From Gammaproteobacteria bacterium (GTDB lineage: Bacteria > Pseudomonadota > Gammaproteobacteria > Steroidobacterales > Woeseiaceae), in NCBI GenBank assembly GCA_013151645.1, contig JAADHU010000010.1, positions 1-64,000 on the forward strand: 64,000 nt of DNA. The letters run 5' to 3'. The position numbers and the translations under genes were made by a program. Positions 28,296 to 38,427 of this stretch are shown here, in pieces. Within the stretch, counting starts at the first letter, position 1. Every line of letters begins with the position of its first letter. The notes under the pieces were generated by a model, which was not told the origin of the DNA, ran no database searches, and saw only the letters and a list, made by a program, of their open reading frames with translations.

Positions 28296-30335
28296 ATGGA
28301 AAACGAAACAGCTCTGTGGCTTGCCATGGGAGCCGGTGTACTGGCCATTCTGTACGGATTGGTGTCAGTCAAATGGATTCTGAAACAGCCGGCCGGCAAT
28401 GAGCGCATGCAGGAAATTGCTCTGGCGATTCAGGAAGGTGCCAACGCTTACATGAATCGCCAGTATTCGGCGATCGCTATCGTTGGTGTGGTGCTGTTCG
28501 CGGTGCTGTTTGCCGCCCTCGGCTGGCATACCGCTATCGGTTTCCTGATCGGCGCCGTGTTTTCGGGATTGGTCGGATACATCGGCATGTATGTCTCGGT
28601 ACGTGCGAACGTGAGAACCGCCGAAGCCGCGACGCTGGGTGTGAATCCGGCTCTGCGCATCGCGTTCCGCGGCGGTGCTATTACCGGACTGCTCGTCGTT
28701 GGTCTGGCATTGCTCGGTGTTGCCGGCTATTACTACGTGCTTACGAGCATGGGCGTTAACCTGGACGACACGATTCACGCCCTGGTCGGACTGGCTTTCG
28801 GTGGCTCGCTGATCTCCATCTTTGCGCGCCTGGGTGGCGGTATCTTTACCAAGGGCGCCGACGTTGGCGCCGACCTGGTGGGCAAAGTAGAAGCCGGCAT
28901 CCCGGAAGACGATCCACGCAACCCCGCCGTCATTGCCGACAACGTCGGCGACAACGTCGGCGACTGTGCCGGCATGGCAGCGGATTTGTTTGAAACCTAC
29001 GCGGTCACGATTATTGCGACCATGTTGCTTGGCAGCCTGCTCACCTCCACGCTCGGTGTTGAGGCAGTCTTGTATCCGCTGGTACTCGGCGCTGCATCGA
29101 TCGTTGCATCGATCATTGGCACCTTTTTCGTCAAGACATCGGACGGCGGCAAGATCATGGGCGCTCTCTACAAGGGCGTCATCGTTTCCGGTGTCCTTGC
29201 GGCGATCGCGTTTTACCCGATCACCAATATGATGATGGCGGCATCCGGTAACGCAACCGGAATCTACGGCGCTGCGCTGATTGGCCTGGCATTAACCGCC
29301 GCAATGGTGGTGATCACCGAGTACTACACCGGCACGGAATACAAGCCGGTACGAACCATTGCCGAGGCGTCAATGACGGGCGATGCGACCAATATCATCG
29401 CCGGCCTTGGTATTTCCATGAAAGCCACCGCGTTGCCGGTTATCGCTGTCTGCATGAGCATCTGGGGCGCGTTTGAACTCGCACCGGCCGGCGATGCAAT
29501 GGCGGGTTTGTACAACATCGCAATCGCCGCAACCGCCATGTTGTCGATGACCGGTGTCATCGTTGCACTTGATGCGTTTGGCCCTATCACGGATAACGCG
29601 GGTGGCATCGCCGAAATGTCGAAGTTGCCTGAGGACGTTCGCAAGATTACGGACCAGCTCGATGCCGTGGGAAACACGACCAAGGCCGTCACCAAAGGCT
29701 ACGCGATCGGATCTGCAGCGCTCGCCGCACTGGTCTTGTTCGCCGACTACACGAACGCGCTGGAAACCGCGAATATCATGGTCACTTTCGACTTGTCCGA
29801 CCACCTGGTCATTATCGGCTTGTTCCTGGGTGGCCTGGTGCCATTTTTGTTCGGCTCAATGGCCATGGAAGCCGTTGGACGAGCGGCGGGTTCGGTGGTA
29901 GAGGAAGTACGTCGACAGTTCCGCGAAATCGATGGCATCATGGAAGGCACCGGCAAGCCCGATTACAGCCGCGCCGTTGACCTGCTGACGAAGGCGGCGA
30001 TTAAGGAAATGATCCTGCCGTCATTGCTGCCAATTCTGGTGCCACTGGGCGTCGGTCTTTTGCTCGGTCCGAAAGCGTTGGGCGGCTTGTTACTCGGCAC
30101 CATTATTACCGGACTGTTTCTCGCGATCTCAATGACCACCGGCGGCGGTGCATGGGATAACGCCAAGAAATACATCGAGGATGGCAACTGCGGTGGTAAG
30201 GGAACCGATGCTCACAATGCTGCGATAACCGGAGACACGGTGGGTGACCCGTACAAAGATACAGCGGGCCCTGCAATCAACCCGCTGATCAAGATCATCA
30301 ACATCGTTGCCTTGCTCATGGTGCCGTTGCTCTAG
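28296..30335 (+). CDS. hppA: Proton-pumping membrane pyrophosphatase, K+-independent type
   Basis: Hydrolyses PPi while pumping H+ across the inner membrane, or makes PPi in reverse. The catalytic [11 protein letters not shown] starts at residue 189, and the acidic [19 protein letters not shown] follows. The ion-type segment reads [15 protein letters not shown] with Lys463 and Thr466; K+-dependent enzymes have Ala and Gly there, so this is predicted to be K+-independent and H+-specific. Its 679 residues and about 16 membrane segments are as expected. AGGAGA lies 7 bp before ATG 28296. A strong terminator follows 24 bp after the stop. It lies downstream of pfp. Confidence 0.96.
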   Translation: MENETALWLAMGAGVLAILYGLVSVKWILKQPAGNERMQEIALAIQEGANAYMNRQYSAIAIVGVVLFAVLFAALGWHTAIGFLIGAVFSGLVGYIGMYVSVRANVRTAEAATLGVNPALRIAFRGGAITGLLVVGLALLGVAGYYYVLTSMGVNLDDTIHALVGLAFGGSLISIFARLGGGIFTKGADVGADLVGKVEAGIPEDDPRNPAVIADNVGDNVGDCAGMAADLFETYAVTIIATMLLGSLLTSTLGVEAVLYPLVLGAASIVASIIGTFFVKTSDGGKIMGALYKGVIVSGVLAAIAFYPITNMMMAASGNATGIYGAALIGLALTAAMVVITEYYTGTEYKPVRTIAEASMTGDATNIIAGLGISMKATALPVIAVCMSIWGAFELAPAGDAMAGLYNIAIAATAMLSMTGVIVALDAFGPITDNAGGIAEMSKLPEDVRKITDQLDAVGNTTKAVTKGYAIGSAALAALVLFADYTNALETANIMVTFDLSDHLVIIGLFLGGLVPFLFGSMAMEAVGRAAGSVVEEVRRQFREIDGIMEGTGKPDYSRAVDLLTKAAIKEMILPSLLPILVPLGVGLLLGPKALGGLLLGTIITGLFLAISMTTGGGAWDNAKKYIEDGNCGGKGTDAHNAAITGDTVGDPYKDTAGPAINPLIKIINIVALLMVPLL

Positions 30336-30359
30336 CGGTTACGGAAATAGAAGATTACG

Positions 30360-30388
30360 CGGCCCGACTTTGTCGGGCCGTTTTTTTT
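30360..30388 (+). terminator. Rho-independent terminator of hppA
   Basis: A perfect 9-bp stem (CGGCCCGAC, loop TTT, GTCGGGCCG) is followed directly by eight T. It lies 24 bp after the hppA stop codon. There is no A-run on the other side, so it acts only on plus-strand transcripts and not on the convergent GGDEF gene. Confidence 0.95.
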
Positions 30389-30428
30389 GGCTGCCTTTTC
30401 TTGCCCGGGGACGAGCGAAGCTGATTTC

Positions 30429-32756
30429 TTACTGCGCCGGAGCGTGGAAAACACCCTTTCGCGGAGTACCCAACAGCGTGGGTTTTCCGATGAAATTTCC
30501 CTGCACGAAATCGACGCCTACATCGCGCAACCAGTCAAAGTCCTGCTGATGTTCTACCTGTTCGGCAACGATACGAAATTCCATGGTACGCGCGAGTTTA
30601 ATCATCGCCGTAACCATTTCCTGGTTGATATCGTCGTTCACAAGATTGTGTGTATAGGCGCCATCGATTTTTAAATAATCCACGGGAAGTTTCTTCAGGC
30701 TGGAGAATGCGCCCAGGCCGCTACCGAAATCGTCTATCGCGAACTCACAGCCGATGCCATGCAGGACCTCGATAAATCGCTGCACATGCTGAATGTCCGT
30801 CGATACGGCGACTTCATTGACTTCAAAGCAAATACTCGACGGCGATACACCGCTACGGTCAAGCGACTCGACAACGTATTCAAGAAAGCCCTCATCACCA
30901 AGGGTCTGTGTCGATAGATTGATTGTACAGCTGCGGTTGCCTGGCAATTTGATCTCGCCTGCGCTAATGGCGGCAAGCGCCGCTGCCACCACCCATCGAT
31001 CTATTTGTGGCATGAGCTGATAGCGTTCCGCTGGTCGCAGGAACTCGGCTGTATTTGCGGAGCGTCCTTGTTCGTCCGGTAATCGCAGGAACACTTCAAC
31101 AGCAGGGCCCGTCGTGACTGTAGCCGAGGTCGCGATGATCGCCTGAGTCGCCAGCTCGAAGTGATTCTCCTGCAACGCCGCCTGCATCTGCCGCAACCAC
31201 TGTATGTCACCTCGCTCGCGCGCAATCGCTTCATCCCGTGCGGAGTAGACGTGAACCTGACCACGACCGCGCTGTTTGGCGACATAGCAGGCAGAATCGG
31301 CCGCACTCATAACATCCTGCAATGTGCCACTGGCATGACTCAGCTCGACCAGGCCGATCGAAATCCCGATATTGAAGATCTTGTCCTGCCATACGAAGCG
31401 ATAGTCGGCGATCGCGTTACAAATGTCGGCCGCTATCTGACGTGCTTTATCGATGGGGCAACCAACCAGCAAGGTGCCAAACTCGTCGCCGCCGAGGCGT
31501 CCAACGAAATCCGAGTCACGAACCTGCTCTTTGATCAACGTAGCAACTTCGCGCAGCATATTATCGCCAGCCAGATGCCCACAACTGTCGTTCACCGCTT
31601 TGAAGCGATCCAGGTCCATGTAGAACAACATATGGATCGCGTCCTCGGAATGCACCGAATCCATCGCCTCCTGCAGACGCCGTTCAAATTCACGGCGATT
31701 GACAAGCCCGGTGAGCGGGTCGTGCGTCGCCTGGTAACTCATCTGCCGCGTCAGACCCCGGATCTCGCTGACATCATGAAAAACAACGACGGTGCCCGAG
31801 ATGCTGGTACCGGGACCGCGAATCGGTGACGCGGTAATTTCCACCGAATGCTCATCCTGATTGTGGTTGCTCACCAGCATTGCACGGCGACCCATGTTGA
31901 CCCGACGGCGCATTGCAAGACATCGCTCAACGGGATCCCCAAGCTGGCGCCGATCCGCTTCGTCGATTAGCGTAAATATCTCGCCGATTTTGTGCCCGGA
32001 TGACTCTTCACGCCCGGCACCGGTCATTACTTCAGCCGCTCGATTCATGTAGTCGACTCGACCTTCATTGTCAGTCGTGATGACACCTTCCGAAATCGAC
32101 TCAAGGGTGTACTGCGCCTGCCGCTTGCTGCGACTTAGCGATGCCTCAAGACTCTTCCGATAACTAACGTCGCGGGCGATGGTAAGAATTGCCCGCGTGC
32201 CCCGATATTCGATCATCGAACTCTGGGCCTCGACCCACAAACCCTGCTCGTTGCCGTTGATCAGCTGAATTTCCAGCCGCCGCGGGACATTCTCGCCGGC
32301 CAGTCTGTTCGCGACGGACTTTCTGAAAAGCGCCCGATAGGCTGGCTTGACCAGATCTGCGACGTCGCGACCTGCCAGCTGGTCAGGGGCCATGCCGACC
32401 AGCCCGGCAGCGCTGTCGTTTGCCAGAATGATGCGCTCATCGTGAATGAGAACCACTTCGGGCAGGGTTTGAGCGAATTCGGTAAATAGCCGGTCACGAT
32501 CCTGAATTTCCTCGTCACGTTCGCCCAACGCGTCGAACAAGCGGTTGATCGTACTGGCCAGATCTGCAATGTCACCGCTATCGGATACTGCAAGGCGACG
32601 ACCCACGGAGGCGTCCGCCGATGCCGCAATCAATTCTTCACGGAATGCCTGCAAGCGTTTACCGAACCGATGCCGGCTACGCAACACAAGCACGATCACG
32701 ATCAGCGCTATACCGAACGAAGCGGCGAAAATTATAGCTAGTACGTTTGCTGACAT
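30429..32756 (-). CDS. Membrane PAS-PAS-GGDEF-EAL c-di-GMP protein
   Basis: Makes and/or degrades cyclic di-GMP. One membrane helix (about 5-27) is followed by a linker, two PAS-like domains (about 85-200 and 210-330), a GGDEF domain with the intact motif at 422-426 and an EAL domain at about 535-765. The product-inhibition I-site RDSD lies five residues before GGDEF. The EAL signature is EVF (554-556), keeping the catalytic Glu. NLS, FEVNE, DDFGSG, LKID, AEQVE and VQGNFIGKP are also present, so phosphodiesterase activity is likely. The architecture resembles RbdA-type regulators of biofilm. Its gene stands alone. Confidence 0.92.
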   Translation of the reverse strand: MSANVLAIIFAASFGIALIVIVLVLRSRHRFGKRLQAFREELIAASADASVGRRLAVSDSGDIADLASTINRLFDALGERDEEIQDRDRLFTEFAQTLPEVVLIHDERIILANDSAAGLVGMAPDQLAGRDVADLVKPAYRALFRKSVANRLAGENVPRRLEIQLINGNEQGLWVEAQSSMIEYRGTRAILTIARDVSYRKSLEASLSRSKRQAQYTLESISEGVITTDNEGRVDYMNRAAEVMTGAGREESSGHKIGEIFTLIDEADRRQLGDPVERCLAMRRRVNMGRRAMLVSNHNQDEHSVEITASPIRGPGTSISGTVVVFHDVSEIRGLTRQMSYQATHDPLTGLVNRREFERRLQEAMDSVHSEDAIHMLFYMDLDRFKAVNDSCGHLAGDNMLREVATLIKEQVRDSDFVGRLGGDEFGTLLVGCPIDKARQIAADICNAIADYRFVWQDKIFNIGISIGLVELSHASGTLQDVMSAADSACYVAKQRGRGQVHVYSARDEAIARERGDIQWLRQMQAALQENHFELATQAIIATSATVTTGPAVEVFLRLPDEQGRSANTAEFLRPAERYQLMPQIDRWVVAAALAAISAGEIKLPGNRSCTINLSTQTLGDEGFLEYVVESLDRSGVSPSSICFEVNEVAVSTDIQHVQRFIEVLHGIGCEFAIDDFGSGLGAFSSLKKLPVDYLKIDGAYTHNLVNDDINQEMVTAMIKLARTMEFRIVAEQVEHQQDFDWLRDVGVDFVQGNFIGKPTLLGTPRKGVFHAPAQ

Positions 32757-33422
32757 GTGGCGTCCGTCGTCAGGCCAAATCGGTGCAGTTCATTTGCCGA
32801 CATCTTGTCAGGGCGATTTCGGTGGCATCCCAAGCGTCGTTTTTCCCTTTTCGATCGTCGAGTCGGCGATGCCGCGCATCGATCATTTGTTATTATTAGG
32901 CGCTCACTCGAGACTACCCGACACGGGAAACCGGTCAGAATCTTGAGCGAACGGGTGTTCATGAACAAGCATATATCAGCAGCAGCCGCCGACCGCGACA
33001 ATTCACCATAATTCCGTGTCCGAGTGAAAATTATAGCCCTCAGACTGACGACCTCCGGAATCGGCCGCCGCGATTTGACGATAGTGGGAGAAATCATCTG
33101 AAACCAGATTCGGCTTTGCGGCATCTAATAGATGTCAGGTAGGCCGAGCATAGCGCGGCACGGCCTGATACTATCGTCGCGATCAGCCGCTGTGGCGGGA
33201 AAATCTGTCTAAACAAGAACAATTCTTTGATACACATCGGTGCGAACTAACCGGGCCCGCCGACGTCCGAGAAAGGAATCAAGAAAAGTATAAGCATGGC
33301 CGGGATAAACGATCGGACCAATGCCGATGGTTCATTAGCATTCCAGCTTGACTGATATGGTGTTATAGTTAACTATAACACTTGTTACCAATAAAGTATT
33401 CGATTGGGTGGACTCCGAAAAA
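32757..33422. other. 666-bp intergenic region before tolC
   Basis: Divergent region between the GGDEF-EAL gene and tolC. Short open frames here have atypical composition and no good ribosome binding sites, so no gene is called. The tolC-proximal end holds a 22-bp perfect palindrome (33360-33381). The rest shows no structure that I can support. Confidence 0.6.
33360..33381. promoter_or_regulatory. Perfect 22-bp palindrome upstream of tolC, probable operator
   Basis: GTGTTATAGTT followed by AACTATAACAC is an uninterrupted palindrome of 22 bp. It ends 41 bp before the chosen tolC start. A TTGACT hexamer at 33348-33353 could be a -35 element, which would place the -10 inside the palindrome. Such sites are typical for TetR- or MarR-family repressors. 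No such regulator is encoded nearby. Confidence 0.75.
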
Positions 33423-34853
33423 ATGAAAAAAGTCATATCTTTTAGAATCTTAGCGCTCCTGTCGGTCTCTTTGAGCAGCCCGGCACTGGTACAGGGCGCG
33501 TCGCTGCTCGAGGTATACCAGCAGGCGCTGCAGAGCGACCCGCTGATCCATGAAGCGGAATCTCGCCGCCAGGCGGCGCTTGAGGCCTATCCACAGGCGC
33601 GTGCGTTGATGTTGCCGCAATTGTCGGCCGGCGGGCAGTACTCATCGGCAAATTTTGATGGATCCTCTGCGGTATCGGGCGTTGGCGGTGGTATCGCCAG
33701 GGTCACCTCAGAGTCTGCGACAACCACCCGAGCCTGGACGGTCGACCTCCGACAGACCCTGTTTCGCTGGGACCAGTGGATCGGCCTGAAACAAGCTGAC
33801 AAACGGGTCGCTAAGGCACAGGTTACTTATGAGGCCGCCCAGCAGGATCTCATGCTTAGAGTCGTCACACGCTATTTCAACGTACTGGCCGCAGAAGATC
33901 AGCTCACCTCAATTCATGCCGATCGGACGGCGATCGCCCGTCAGCTGGAGCAGGCCAAACAACGTTTCGAAGTCGGACTCATCGCAATCACGGACGTGCA
34001 GGAATCCCAGGCCGCTTACGATCAGGCTATCGCCAATGAGATCGGGTCAAAACGATCACTCGCCACGGCAAGGGAGTTCCTGCGCGAAATAACGGGTGAA
34101 TACGTGCCGACGCTGGCGGCCCCCGGTGAGGATTTCCCGCTAAAACATCCCGCACCCGCCAGCGAAACCAGCTGGAACGAGTTGGCCATGAGTCAGAATC
34201 TATCGCTGGTCGCAAGCCGTTTTGATGAAGAGATCGCACGCGATGAAATCGCTTTCCGGCGGACGGGTCACTATCCCACGCTGGACCTTGTTGCCAATAT
34301 CAGTTCATCGACGGGCGAAATCACTGACCAGATCAGAAACGGTGCGCCGTTTCCCGACATTGACACCAACGGCAACCGGGACTCGATTACCCTGCAATTA
34401 TCCATCCCCATTTTTTCCGGCGGTCGTATTTCATCACGAGTAAAAGAAGCCGTTTACCTGCACCGCGCGACGCGACAGCAGTTACAACGGGTCGCCCGTG
34501 CGACGGAAAGGCAGACTCGCGATGCCTATCTTGGTGTTATCTCCGAAATCAGCCGCGTACAGGCGCTGCAACAATCGGTGGCCTCGAGCCGCACGGCGCT
34601 CGAAGCGACGCAGGCTGGCTTTGAAGTCGGTACGAGAACGATTGTCGACGTACTGAATTCCCAGTTTGCGCTGTATGCCGCTATCACCAACTACTACCAG
34701 AGTCGGTACGCCTATATTGGCAACGTTCTGCAGCTTAAACTGGCCGCCGGGTCATTGCAGGTTCAGGACCTGGAAGAAATCGATCAGTGGTTGCAGGAAC
34801 GACGCCGGCCGGAAGACGTTATTGCCGAGGAAGAGGCGGCCAGTTCCGGCTAG
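33423..34853 (+). CDS. tolC: TolC-family outer-membrane efflux channel
   Basis: Outer-membrane channel of type I secretion or tripartite efflux. A signal peptide (residues 1-25, cut near VQG-AS) precedes the repeated coiled-coil and barrel pattern. N-half (QADKRVAKAQVTYEAAQQDL) and C-half (HRATRQQLQRVARATERQTR) helical segments are related, as in TolC. IPIFSGGRISSRVKEA and YRA-like YESRYAY-type strands (here YYQSRYAYIGNVLQLK) are typical. ATG 33423 follows weak GGTGG; a GTG at 33408 adds five residues. No inner-membrane pump or adaptor genes adjoin it, so it is probably shared. A palindromic operator lies upstream. Confidence 0.92.
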   Translation: MKKVISFRILALLSVSLSSPALVQGASLLEVYQQALQSDPLIHEAESRRQAALEAYPQARALMLPQLSAGGQYSSANFDGSSAVSGVGGGIARVTSESATTTRAWTVDLRQTLFRWDQWIGLKQADKRVAKAQVTYEAAQQDLMLRVVTRYFNVLAAEDQLTSIHADRTAIARQLEQAKQRFEVGLIAITDVQESQAAYDQAIANEIGSKRSLATAREFLREITGEYVPTLAAPGEDFPLKHPAPASETSWNELAMSQNLSLVASRFDEEIARDEIAFRRTGHYPTLDLVANISSSTGEITDQIRNGAPFPDIDTNGNRDSITLQLSIPIFSGGRISSRVKEAVYLHRATRQQLQRVARATERQTRDAYLGVISEISRVQALQQSVASSRTALEATQAGFEVGTRTIVDVLNSQFALYAAITNYYQSRYAYIGNVLQLKLAAGSLQVQDLEEIDQWLQERRRPEDVIAEEEAASSG

Positions 34854-34879
34854 AAGTCAGAACTTTAGCAGCCCCGCGC

Positions 34880-36202
34880 TCAGGCGCGCCGGTTTACCTG
34901 CTCGACCAGCGGCTCCAGTAAAACCAGGAGCCGCTGCAGAGCGCCCTTGTTCGAAGCGACGACTTGCTTGCCTTTTTGACCGATCTCCTGCGCCAGGTCA
35001 TCGTCCTCGATAAGCGGCAACACGGCATCGGCGAGTTCCGCCGCGCTCTGGACTATTTTGGATGCGCCCACTTCCGTAAACAGGTCGGCGATATCCTGCG
35101 TATGAAACAGGTGAGGACCGGTGATGACCGGCAAACCAAGCGCGCCCGGTTCAAGCAGGTTGTGACCTCCTACCGGAACCAGCGTGCCGCCAACGAAAGC
35201 GACATCACTCGCGGCGTAAAAAAGCGGCAATTCGCCCATGGTGTCTCCCAGCAATACTTGCGCAGCCGAAGAGACTGATTTGTGGCTGGTACGAGTCACG
35301 TACTTCCACTGCTGCTTTTGCAGCAGGGACTGCACGACAGCAAACCGTTCGGGATGCCGGGGCACCAGGATCAACACGACATCCGGTATTGATTGCAAGA
35401 TCGTCTTGTGCGCGGAAAGTACCTGTTCTTCCTCTCCCTCATGCGTACTCGCGGCGATCCAGACAGGCCGGTTGCCTATAATGTCATGACGAAGCTTGGC
35501 GCCGCGGATGCCCAGATCCGCGGGCATTTCAATATCGAATTTGATGTTACCGGTTATGCGGGTTCGATCCGGATTCGCACCCAGCATCAGAAAACGTTTC
35601 GCGTCGGCCTCGCCCTGTGCCGCGATCAGTATCCCGTGTGACAGTGTTTCTCGAAACAGCGGCAGCAGGCGACGATAGTTCTTGACAGATTTGGGCGAAA
35701 TTCTGGCACTGACCAGCACCAGAGGGATTTTTCGCGAGCCGCAAGCGTGATAGAGATTGGGCCAAATCTCCGTTTCCATGATCAGCGCGAGAACCGGTTT
35801 GACTGCGTTGAAAAATTGATCGACGGCAACCGGCGTTTCGAACGGAATATAACAATGGCAGACGTCGTCGTTGAACAGGCTGCGTACATGCTCAGCCCCG
35901 GTTGGTGTCACTGTTGTAATCAGGATTTGTCGATCGGGAAAACGGGTTATCAGTGCCCGCACCAACGGGACGGATGCCTGCACTTCCCCCACCGATACCG
36001 CGTGCACCCAAATGCTGCCCTTCGTCAGTTGGGGGAAACCGAGGCCGAAACGCTGACCCATCCGATCCCAGTAGGTGTGATTGCTAATGCCGCGCACGAT
36101 CCAATAGATCGCATAAACGGGCAATAACACATAGGTCAGAATGGCATAGATAACTCGCATCAAATGGGGTGCTCTGAATCCATCAAACTCGTTTGCGGGC
36201 AT
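34880..36202 (-). CDS. waaA: Kdo transferase (lipid A)
   Basis: Adds 3-deoxy-D-manno-octulosonate to lipid IVA at the inner face of the cytoplasmic membrane. A hydrophobic anchor lies near the N-terminus (VIYAILTYVLLPVYAIYWIV), followed by the GT-B fold with IWVHAVSVGEVQ, METEIWPNL and the C-terminal FVGGTLVPVGGHNLLEPG. ATG 36202 is used and lies 9 bp after hldE; an internal ATG at 36160 is the more typical family start. The gene is the second in a minus-strand pair with hldE. An intragenic hairpin occurs near its 3' end. Confidence 0.94.
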   Translation of the reverse strand: MPANEFDGFRAPHLMRVIYAILTYVLLPVYAIYWIVRGISNHTYWDRMGQRFGLGFPQLTKGSIWVHAVSVGEVQASVPLVRALITRFPDRQILITTVTPTGAEHVRSLFNDDVCHCYIPFETPVAVDQFFNAVKPVLALIMETEIWPNLYHACGSRKIPLVLVSARISPKSVKNYRRLLPLFRETLSHGILIAAQGEADAKRFLMLGANPDRTRITGNIKFDIEMPADLGIRGAKLRHDIIGNRPVWIAASTHEGEEEQVLSAHKTILQSIPDVVLILVPRHPERFAVVQSLLQKQQWKYVTRTSHKSVSSAAQVLLGDTMGELPLFYAASDVAFVGGTLVPVGGHNLLEPGALGLPVITGPHLFHTQDIADLFTEVGASKIVQSAAELADAVLPLIEDDDLAQEIGQKGKQVVASNKGALQRLLVLLEPLVEQVNRRA

Positions 36203-36211
36203 CGCCCGGTC

Positions 36212-37642
36212 TTACGAGGTCTCTGCCGAACGGGTTTTTTCGATCAACCGGCTGGATGAGTGGCCGTCCCGAAACGAAAGTACCCTGACTTCGCCGCCAT
36301 TTGACAGAACTCTTTTTGCGCCGGCTATTTCCGCCACCTCGTAGTCACCACCCTTTACGAGGACATCCGGCCGCAAGGCGGATATCAATCGTTCCGGTGT
36401 GTCTTCCGAAAAAGCGACCACCCAGTCAACGGCTGCCAGGCCGGCCAGTACCGACATTCTGTCCACCAGTGTATTCAATGGCCGTTGCGCCCCCTTGAGG
36501 CGACGGACTGAATCGTCGTCATTCACGGCGACAACCAGTCGATCTCCAAGGCCCTTGGCCTCTTCAAGATAAGCAACGTGCCCCACATGCAGTAAGTCGA
36601 AGCAGCCGTTGGTCAGAACGATCTTCTCCGACCGCCCGCGGGCCTCGTCAAGCATTGACAGAAGATTCGCTTCAGCGACAACACCGCGGCCGCCCTGTCC
36701 GCGCTGGTGCAACGCGACCTGCAGTTCCGAAGGAGTCACCGTCACAACGCCTATCTTTCTGACGACCAGGCCGGCCGCCAGGTTTGCGATGCAGGCGGCA
36801 CTGTACAGGCTGCCCCCTGCAGCCAGAACCGCGGCGACAGCCGCAATGACGGTATCACCGGCGCCCGTTACGTCGAATACTTCGCGTGCCTGAGTCGACA
36901 GGAATACGGGTTCTGCTCCGGCTTCTACCAACAGCATCCCTTTGTCACTGCGTGTAATGAGCAGTGCATCCAGATCCAGGTGATCAACCATCGCTCCTGC
37001 CCGCGCGACCAGTTCGTCAACCGTCGTACATTGGCCCGCGACAGCTTCGAATTCGCCTTGATTCGGCGTCATCAGGCAAGCGCCCCGATACTTCTCGAAG
37101 TCATCTCCCTTCGGGTCGACCAGTACCGGAATACCTTTTTCACGACACACCGCGATCAGTGAGGCCGTGTCACCCAGCGTCCCCTTGCCGTAATCCGACA
37201 GCACGACGGCATCCGCACCGTCAACATGATTTCGCAAAGACGCTACGAGCGATACGTTATTGTCTGCATCGCTCGCTTCCTGATCGAGCCGAATCAATTG
37301 CTGTCCACGACTTTGAACACGCGTCTTCGTAGTGGTGGGCCGGCCGGTCGTGTGTAATAGATCACACTGAATTTGGTGTTGCGCGAGAACAGACGCGAGC
37401 GTTTTTCCCGCTTCGTCATCTCCGATCGACCCCAGGAGTGTCGTGCCCACGCCAAGGGAGGCCAGATTGACCGCAACGTTGGCGGCGCCACCAGGGCGAT
37501 TTTCCGTATCCTGTATGTGAACCACCGGGACCGGTGCCTCCGGCGAAATTCGGCCGGTCGTGCCAAACATGTACCGGTCCAGCATTACATCGCCGGCGAC
37601 CAGCACTCGAGCCGCGGAAAAGTCAGGGATTAAAAGGGTCAC
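36212..37642 (-). CDS. hldE: Bifunctional heptose-7-P kinase / heptose-1-P adenylyltransferase
   Basis: Builds ADP-heptose for the LPS inner core. The N-terminal domain (about 1-320) is a PfkB-type sugar kinase with NRPGGAANVAVNLASLG and DVTGAGDTVIAA. The C-terminal domain (about 340-476) is a nucleotidyltransferase with TNGCFDLLHVGHVAYLEEA and the HxGH signature. Fusion of both is the normal gammaproteobacterial state, and 476 residues matches it. waaA lies 9 bp downstream, so two LPS core genes are expressed together. Confidence 0.96.
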   Translation of the reverse strand: MTLLIPDFSAARVLVAGDVMLDRYMFGTTGRISPEAPVPVVHIQDTENRPGGAANVAVNLASLGVGTTLLGSIGDDEAGKTLASVLAQHQIQCDLLHTTGRPTTTKTRVQSRGQQLIRLDQEASDADNNVSLVASLRNHVDGADAVVLSDYGKGTLGDTASLIAVCREKGIPVLVDPKGDDFEKYRGACLMTPNQGEFEAVAGQCTTVDELVARAGAMVDHLDLDALLITRSDKGMLLVEAGAEPVFLSTQAREVFDVTGAGDTVIAAVAAVLAAGGSLYSAACIANLAAGLVVRKIGVVTVTPSELQVALHQRGQGGRGVVAEANLLSMLDEARGRSEKIVLTNGCFDLLHVGHVAYLEEAKGLGDRLVVAVNDDDSVRRLKGAQRPLNTLVDRMSVLAGLAAVDWVVAFSEDTPERLISALRPDVLVKGGDYEVAEIAGAKRVLSNGGEVRVLSFRDGHSSSRLIEKTRSAETS

Positions 37643-37689
37643 ACTGTGATGTTACTACAACGCGTTGTATTCCACCCTCTCCGACACTG

Positions 37690-38427
37690 CTAACCGCACT
37701 TTGAGTCACCGCAGGAAAGACAGGTCATGCAGCCATCCATCATAACCAATGCGACCGTGCTGCACTTGTTGCACAACTGCGCACCCGCCGGATAACTGCT
37801 TTGCGCAAAGGCATCCTGTTGCTTCGCGCTTGCTTCAAACTCCGCGCGTTTCTCTGCGATCAGCTTACGTTGTGCATCGTCGAGTTCAGGTTTCTTCAGC
37901 AAACCGATCATAATCAAATGCTTCTCAACGATATATCCAAGCTCCGCAATAATGGAGGGCATGAATACGCCGCCTTGCTTCCAGTAGCCACCACGCGGAT
38001 CAAATACAGCCTTCATCTCATCCACGAGAAAGGTCACGTCACCGCCCTTCCTGAACACGGCAGACATAATTCGTGTCAGTGCCACTATCCATTGATAGTG
38101 GTCCAGATTTTTCGTATTGATAAATATCTCGAACGGGCGACGCTTCTCATGCTCCGTGTCCTCGTTCAGTACGATATCGTTAATCGTCACGTACATTGCA
38201 TGATCCGATATGGGTGTTTTCACCTTGTAGGTTGAGCCAATCAGCATCTCCGGCCGTTCGAGCTTCTCATGCATACGGATGATTTCAGCGCCCCCGTCTT
38301 CGCTTGTTTCTTTGACGTACTTTGGCTTTGCCTCCGGCTCTTCGGTGCGTTTCACCGCATAGCCCACAATTTTCTTGTCTATTTTCGTCATCTTTTCCCG
38401 TGATCCATTCGCCTGATTCTTTTTCAT
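37690..38427 (-). CDS. nrdJb: Class II ribonucleotide reductase, NrdJb subunit
   Basis: Second, smaller chain of a split adenosylcobalamin-dependent ribonucleotide reductase, as in Pseudomonas NrdJab. At 245 residues it is near the expected size. It ends in a cysteine-rich tail (CNKCS, then CMTCLSCGDSKCG), which matches the redox or zinc tail of unsplit NrdJ. It begins with ATG overlapping the nrdJa stop codon by one base (TGATG), a sign of translational coupling. An alternative is an unrelated TSCPD-type protein, but the neighbour makes NrdJb the clear choice. Confidence 0.9.
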   Translation of the reverse strand: MKKNQANGSREKMTKIDKKIVGYAVKRTEEPEAKPKYVKETSEDGGAEIIRMHEKLERPEMLIGSTYKVKTPISDHAMYVTINDIVLNEDTEHEKRRPFEIFINTKNLDHYQWIVALTRIMSAVFRKGGDVTFLVDEMKAVFDPRGGYWKQGGVFMPSIIAELGYIVEKHLIMIGLLKKPELDDAQRKLIAEKRAEFEASAKQQDAFAQSSYPAGAQLCNKCSTVALVMMDGCMTCLSCGDSKCG

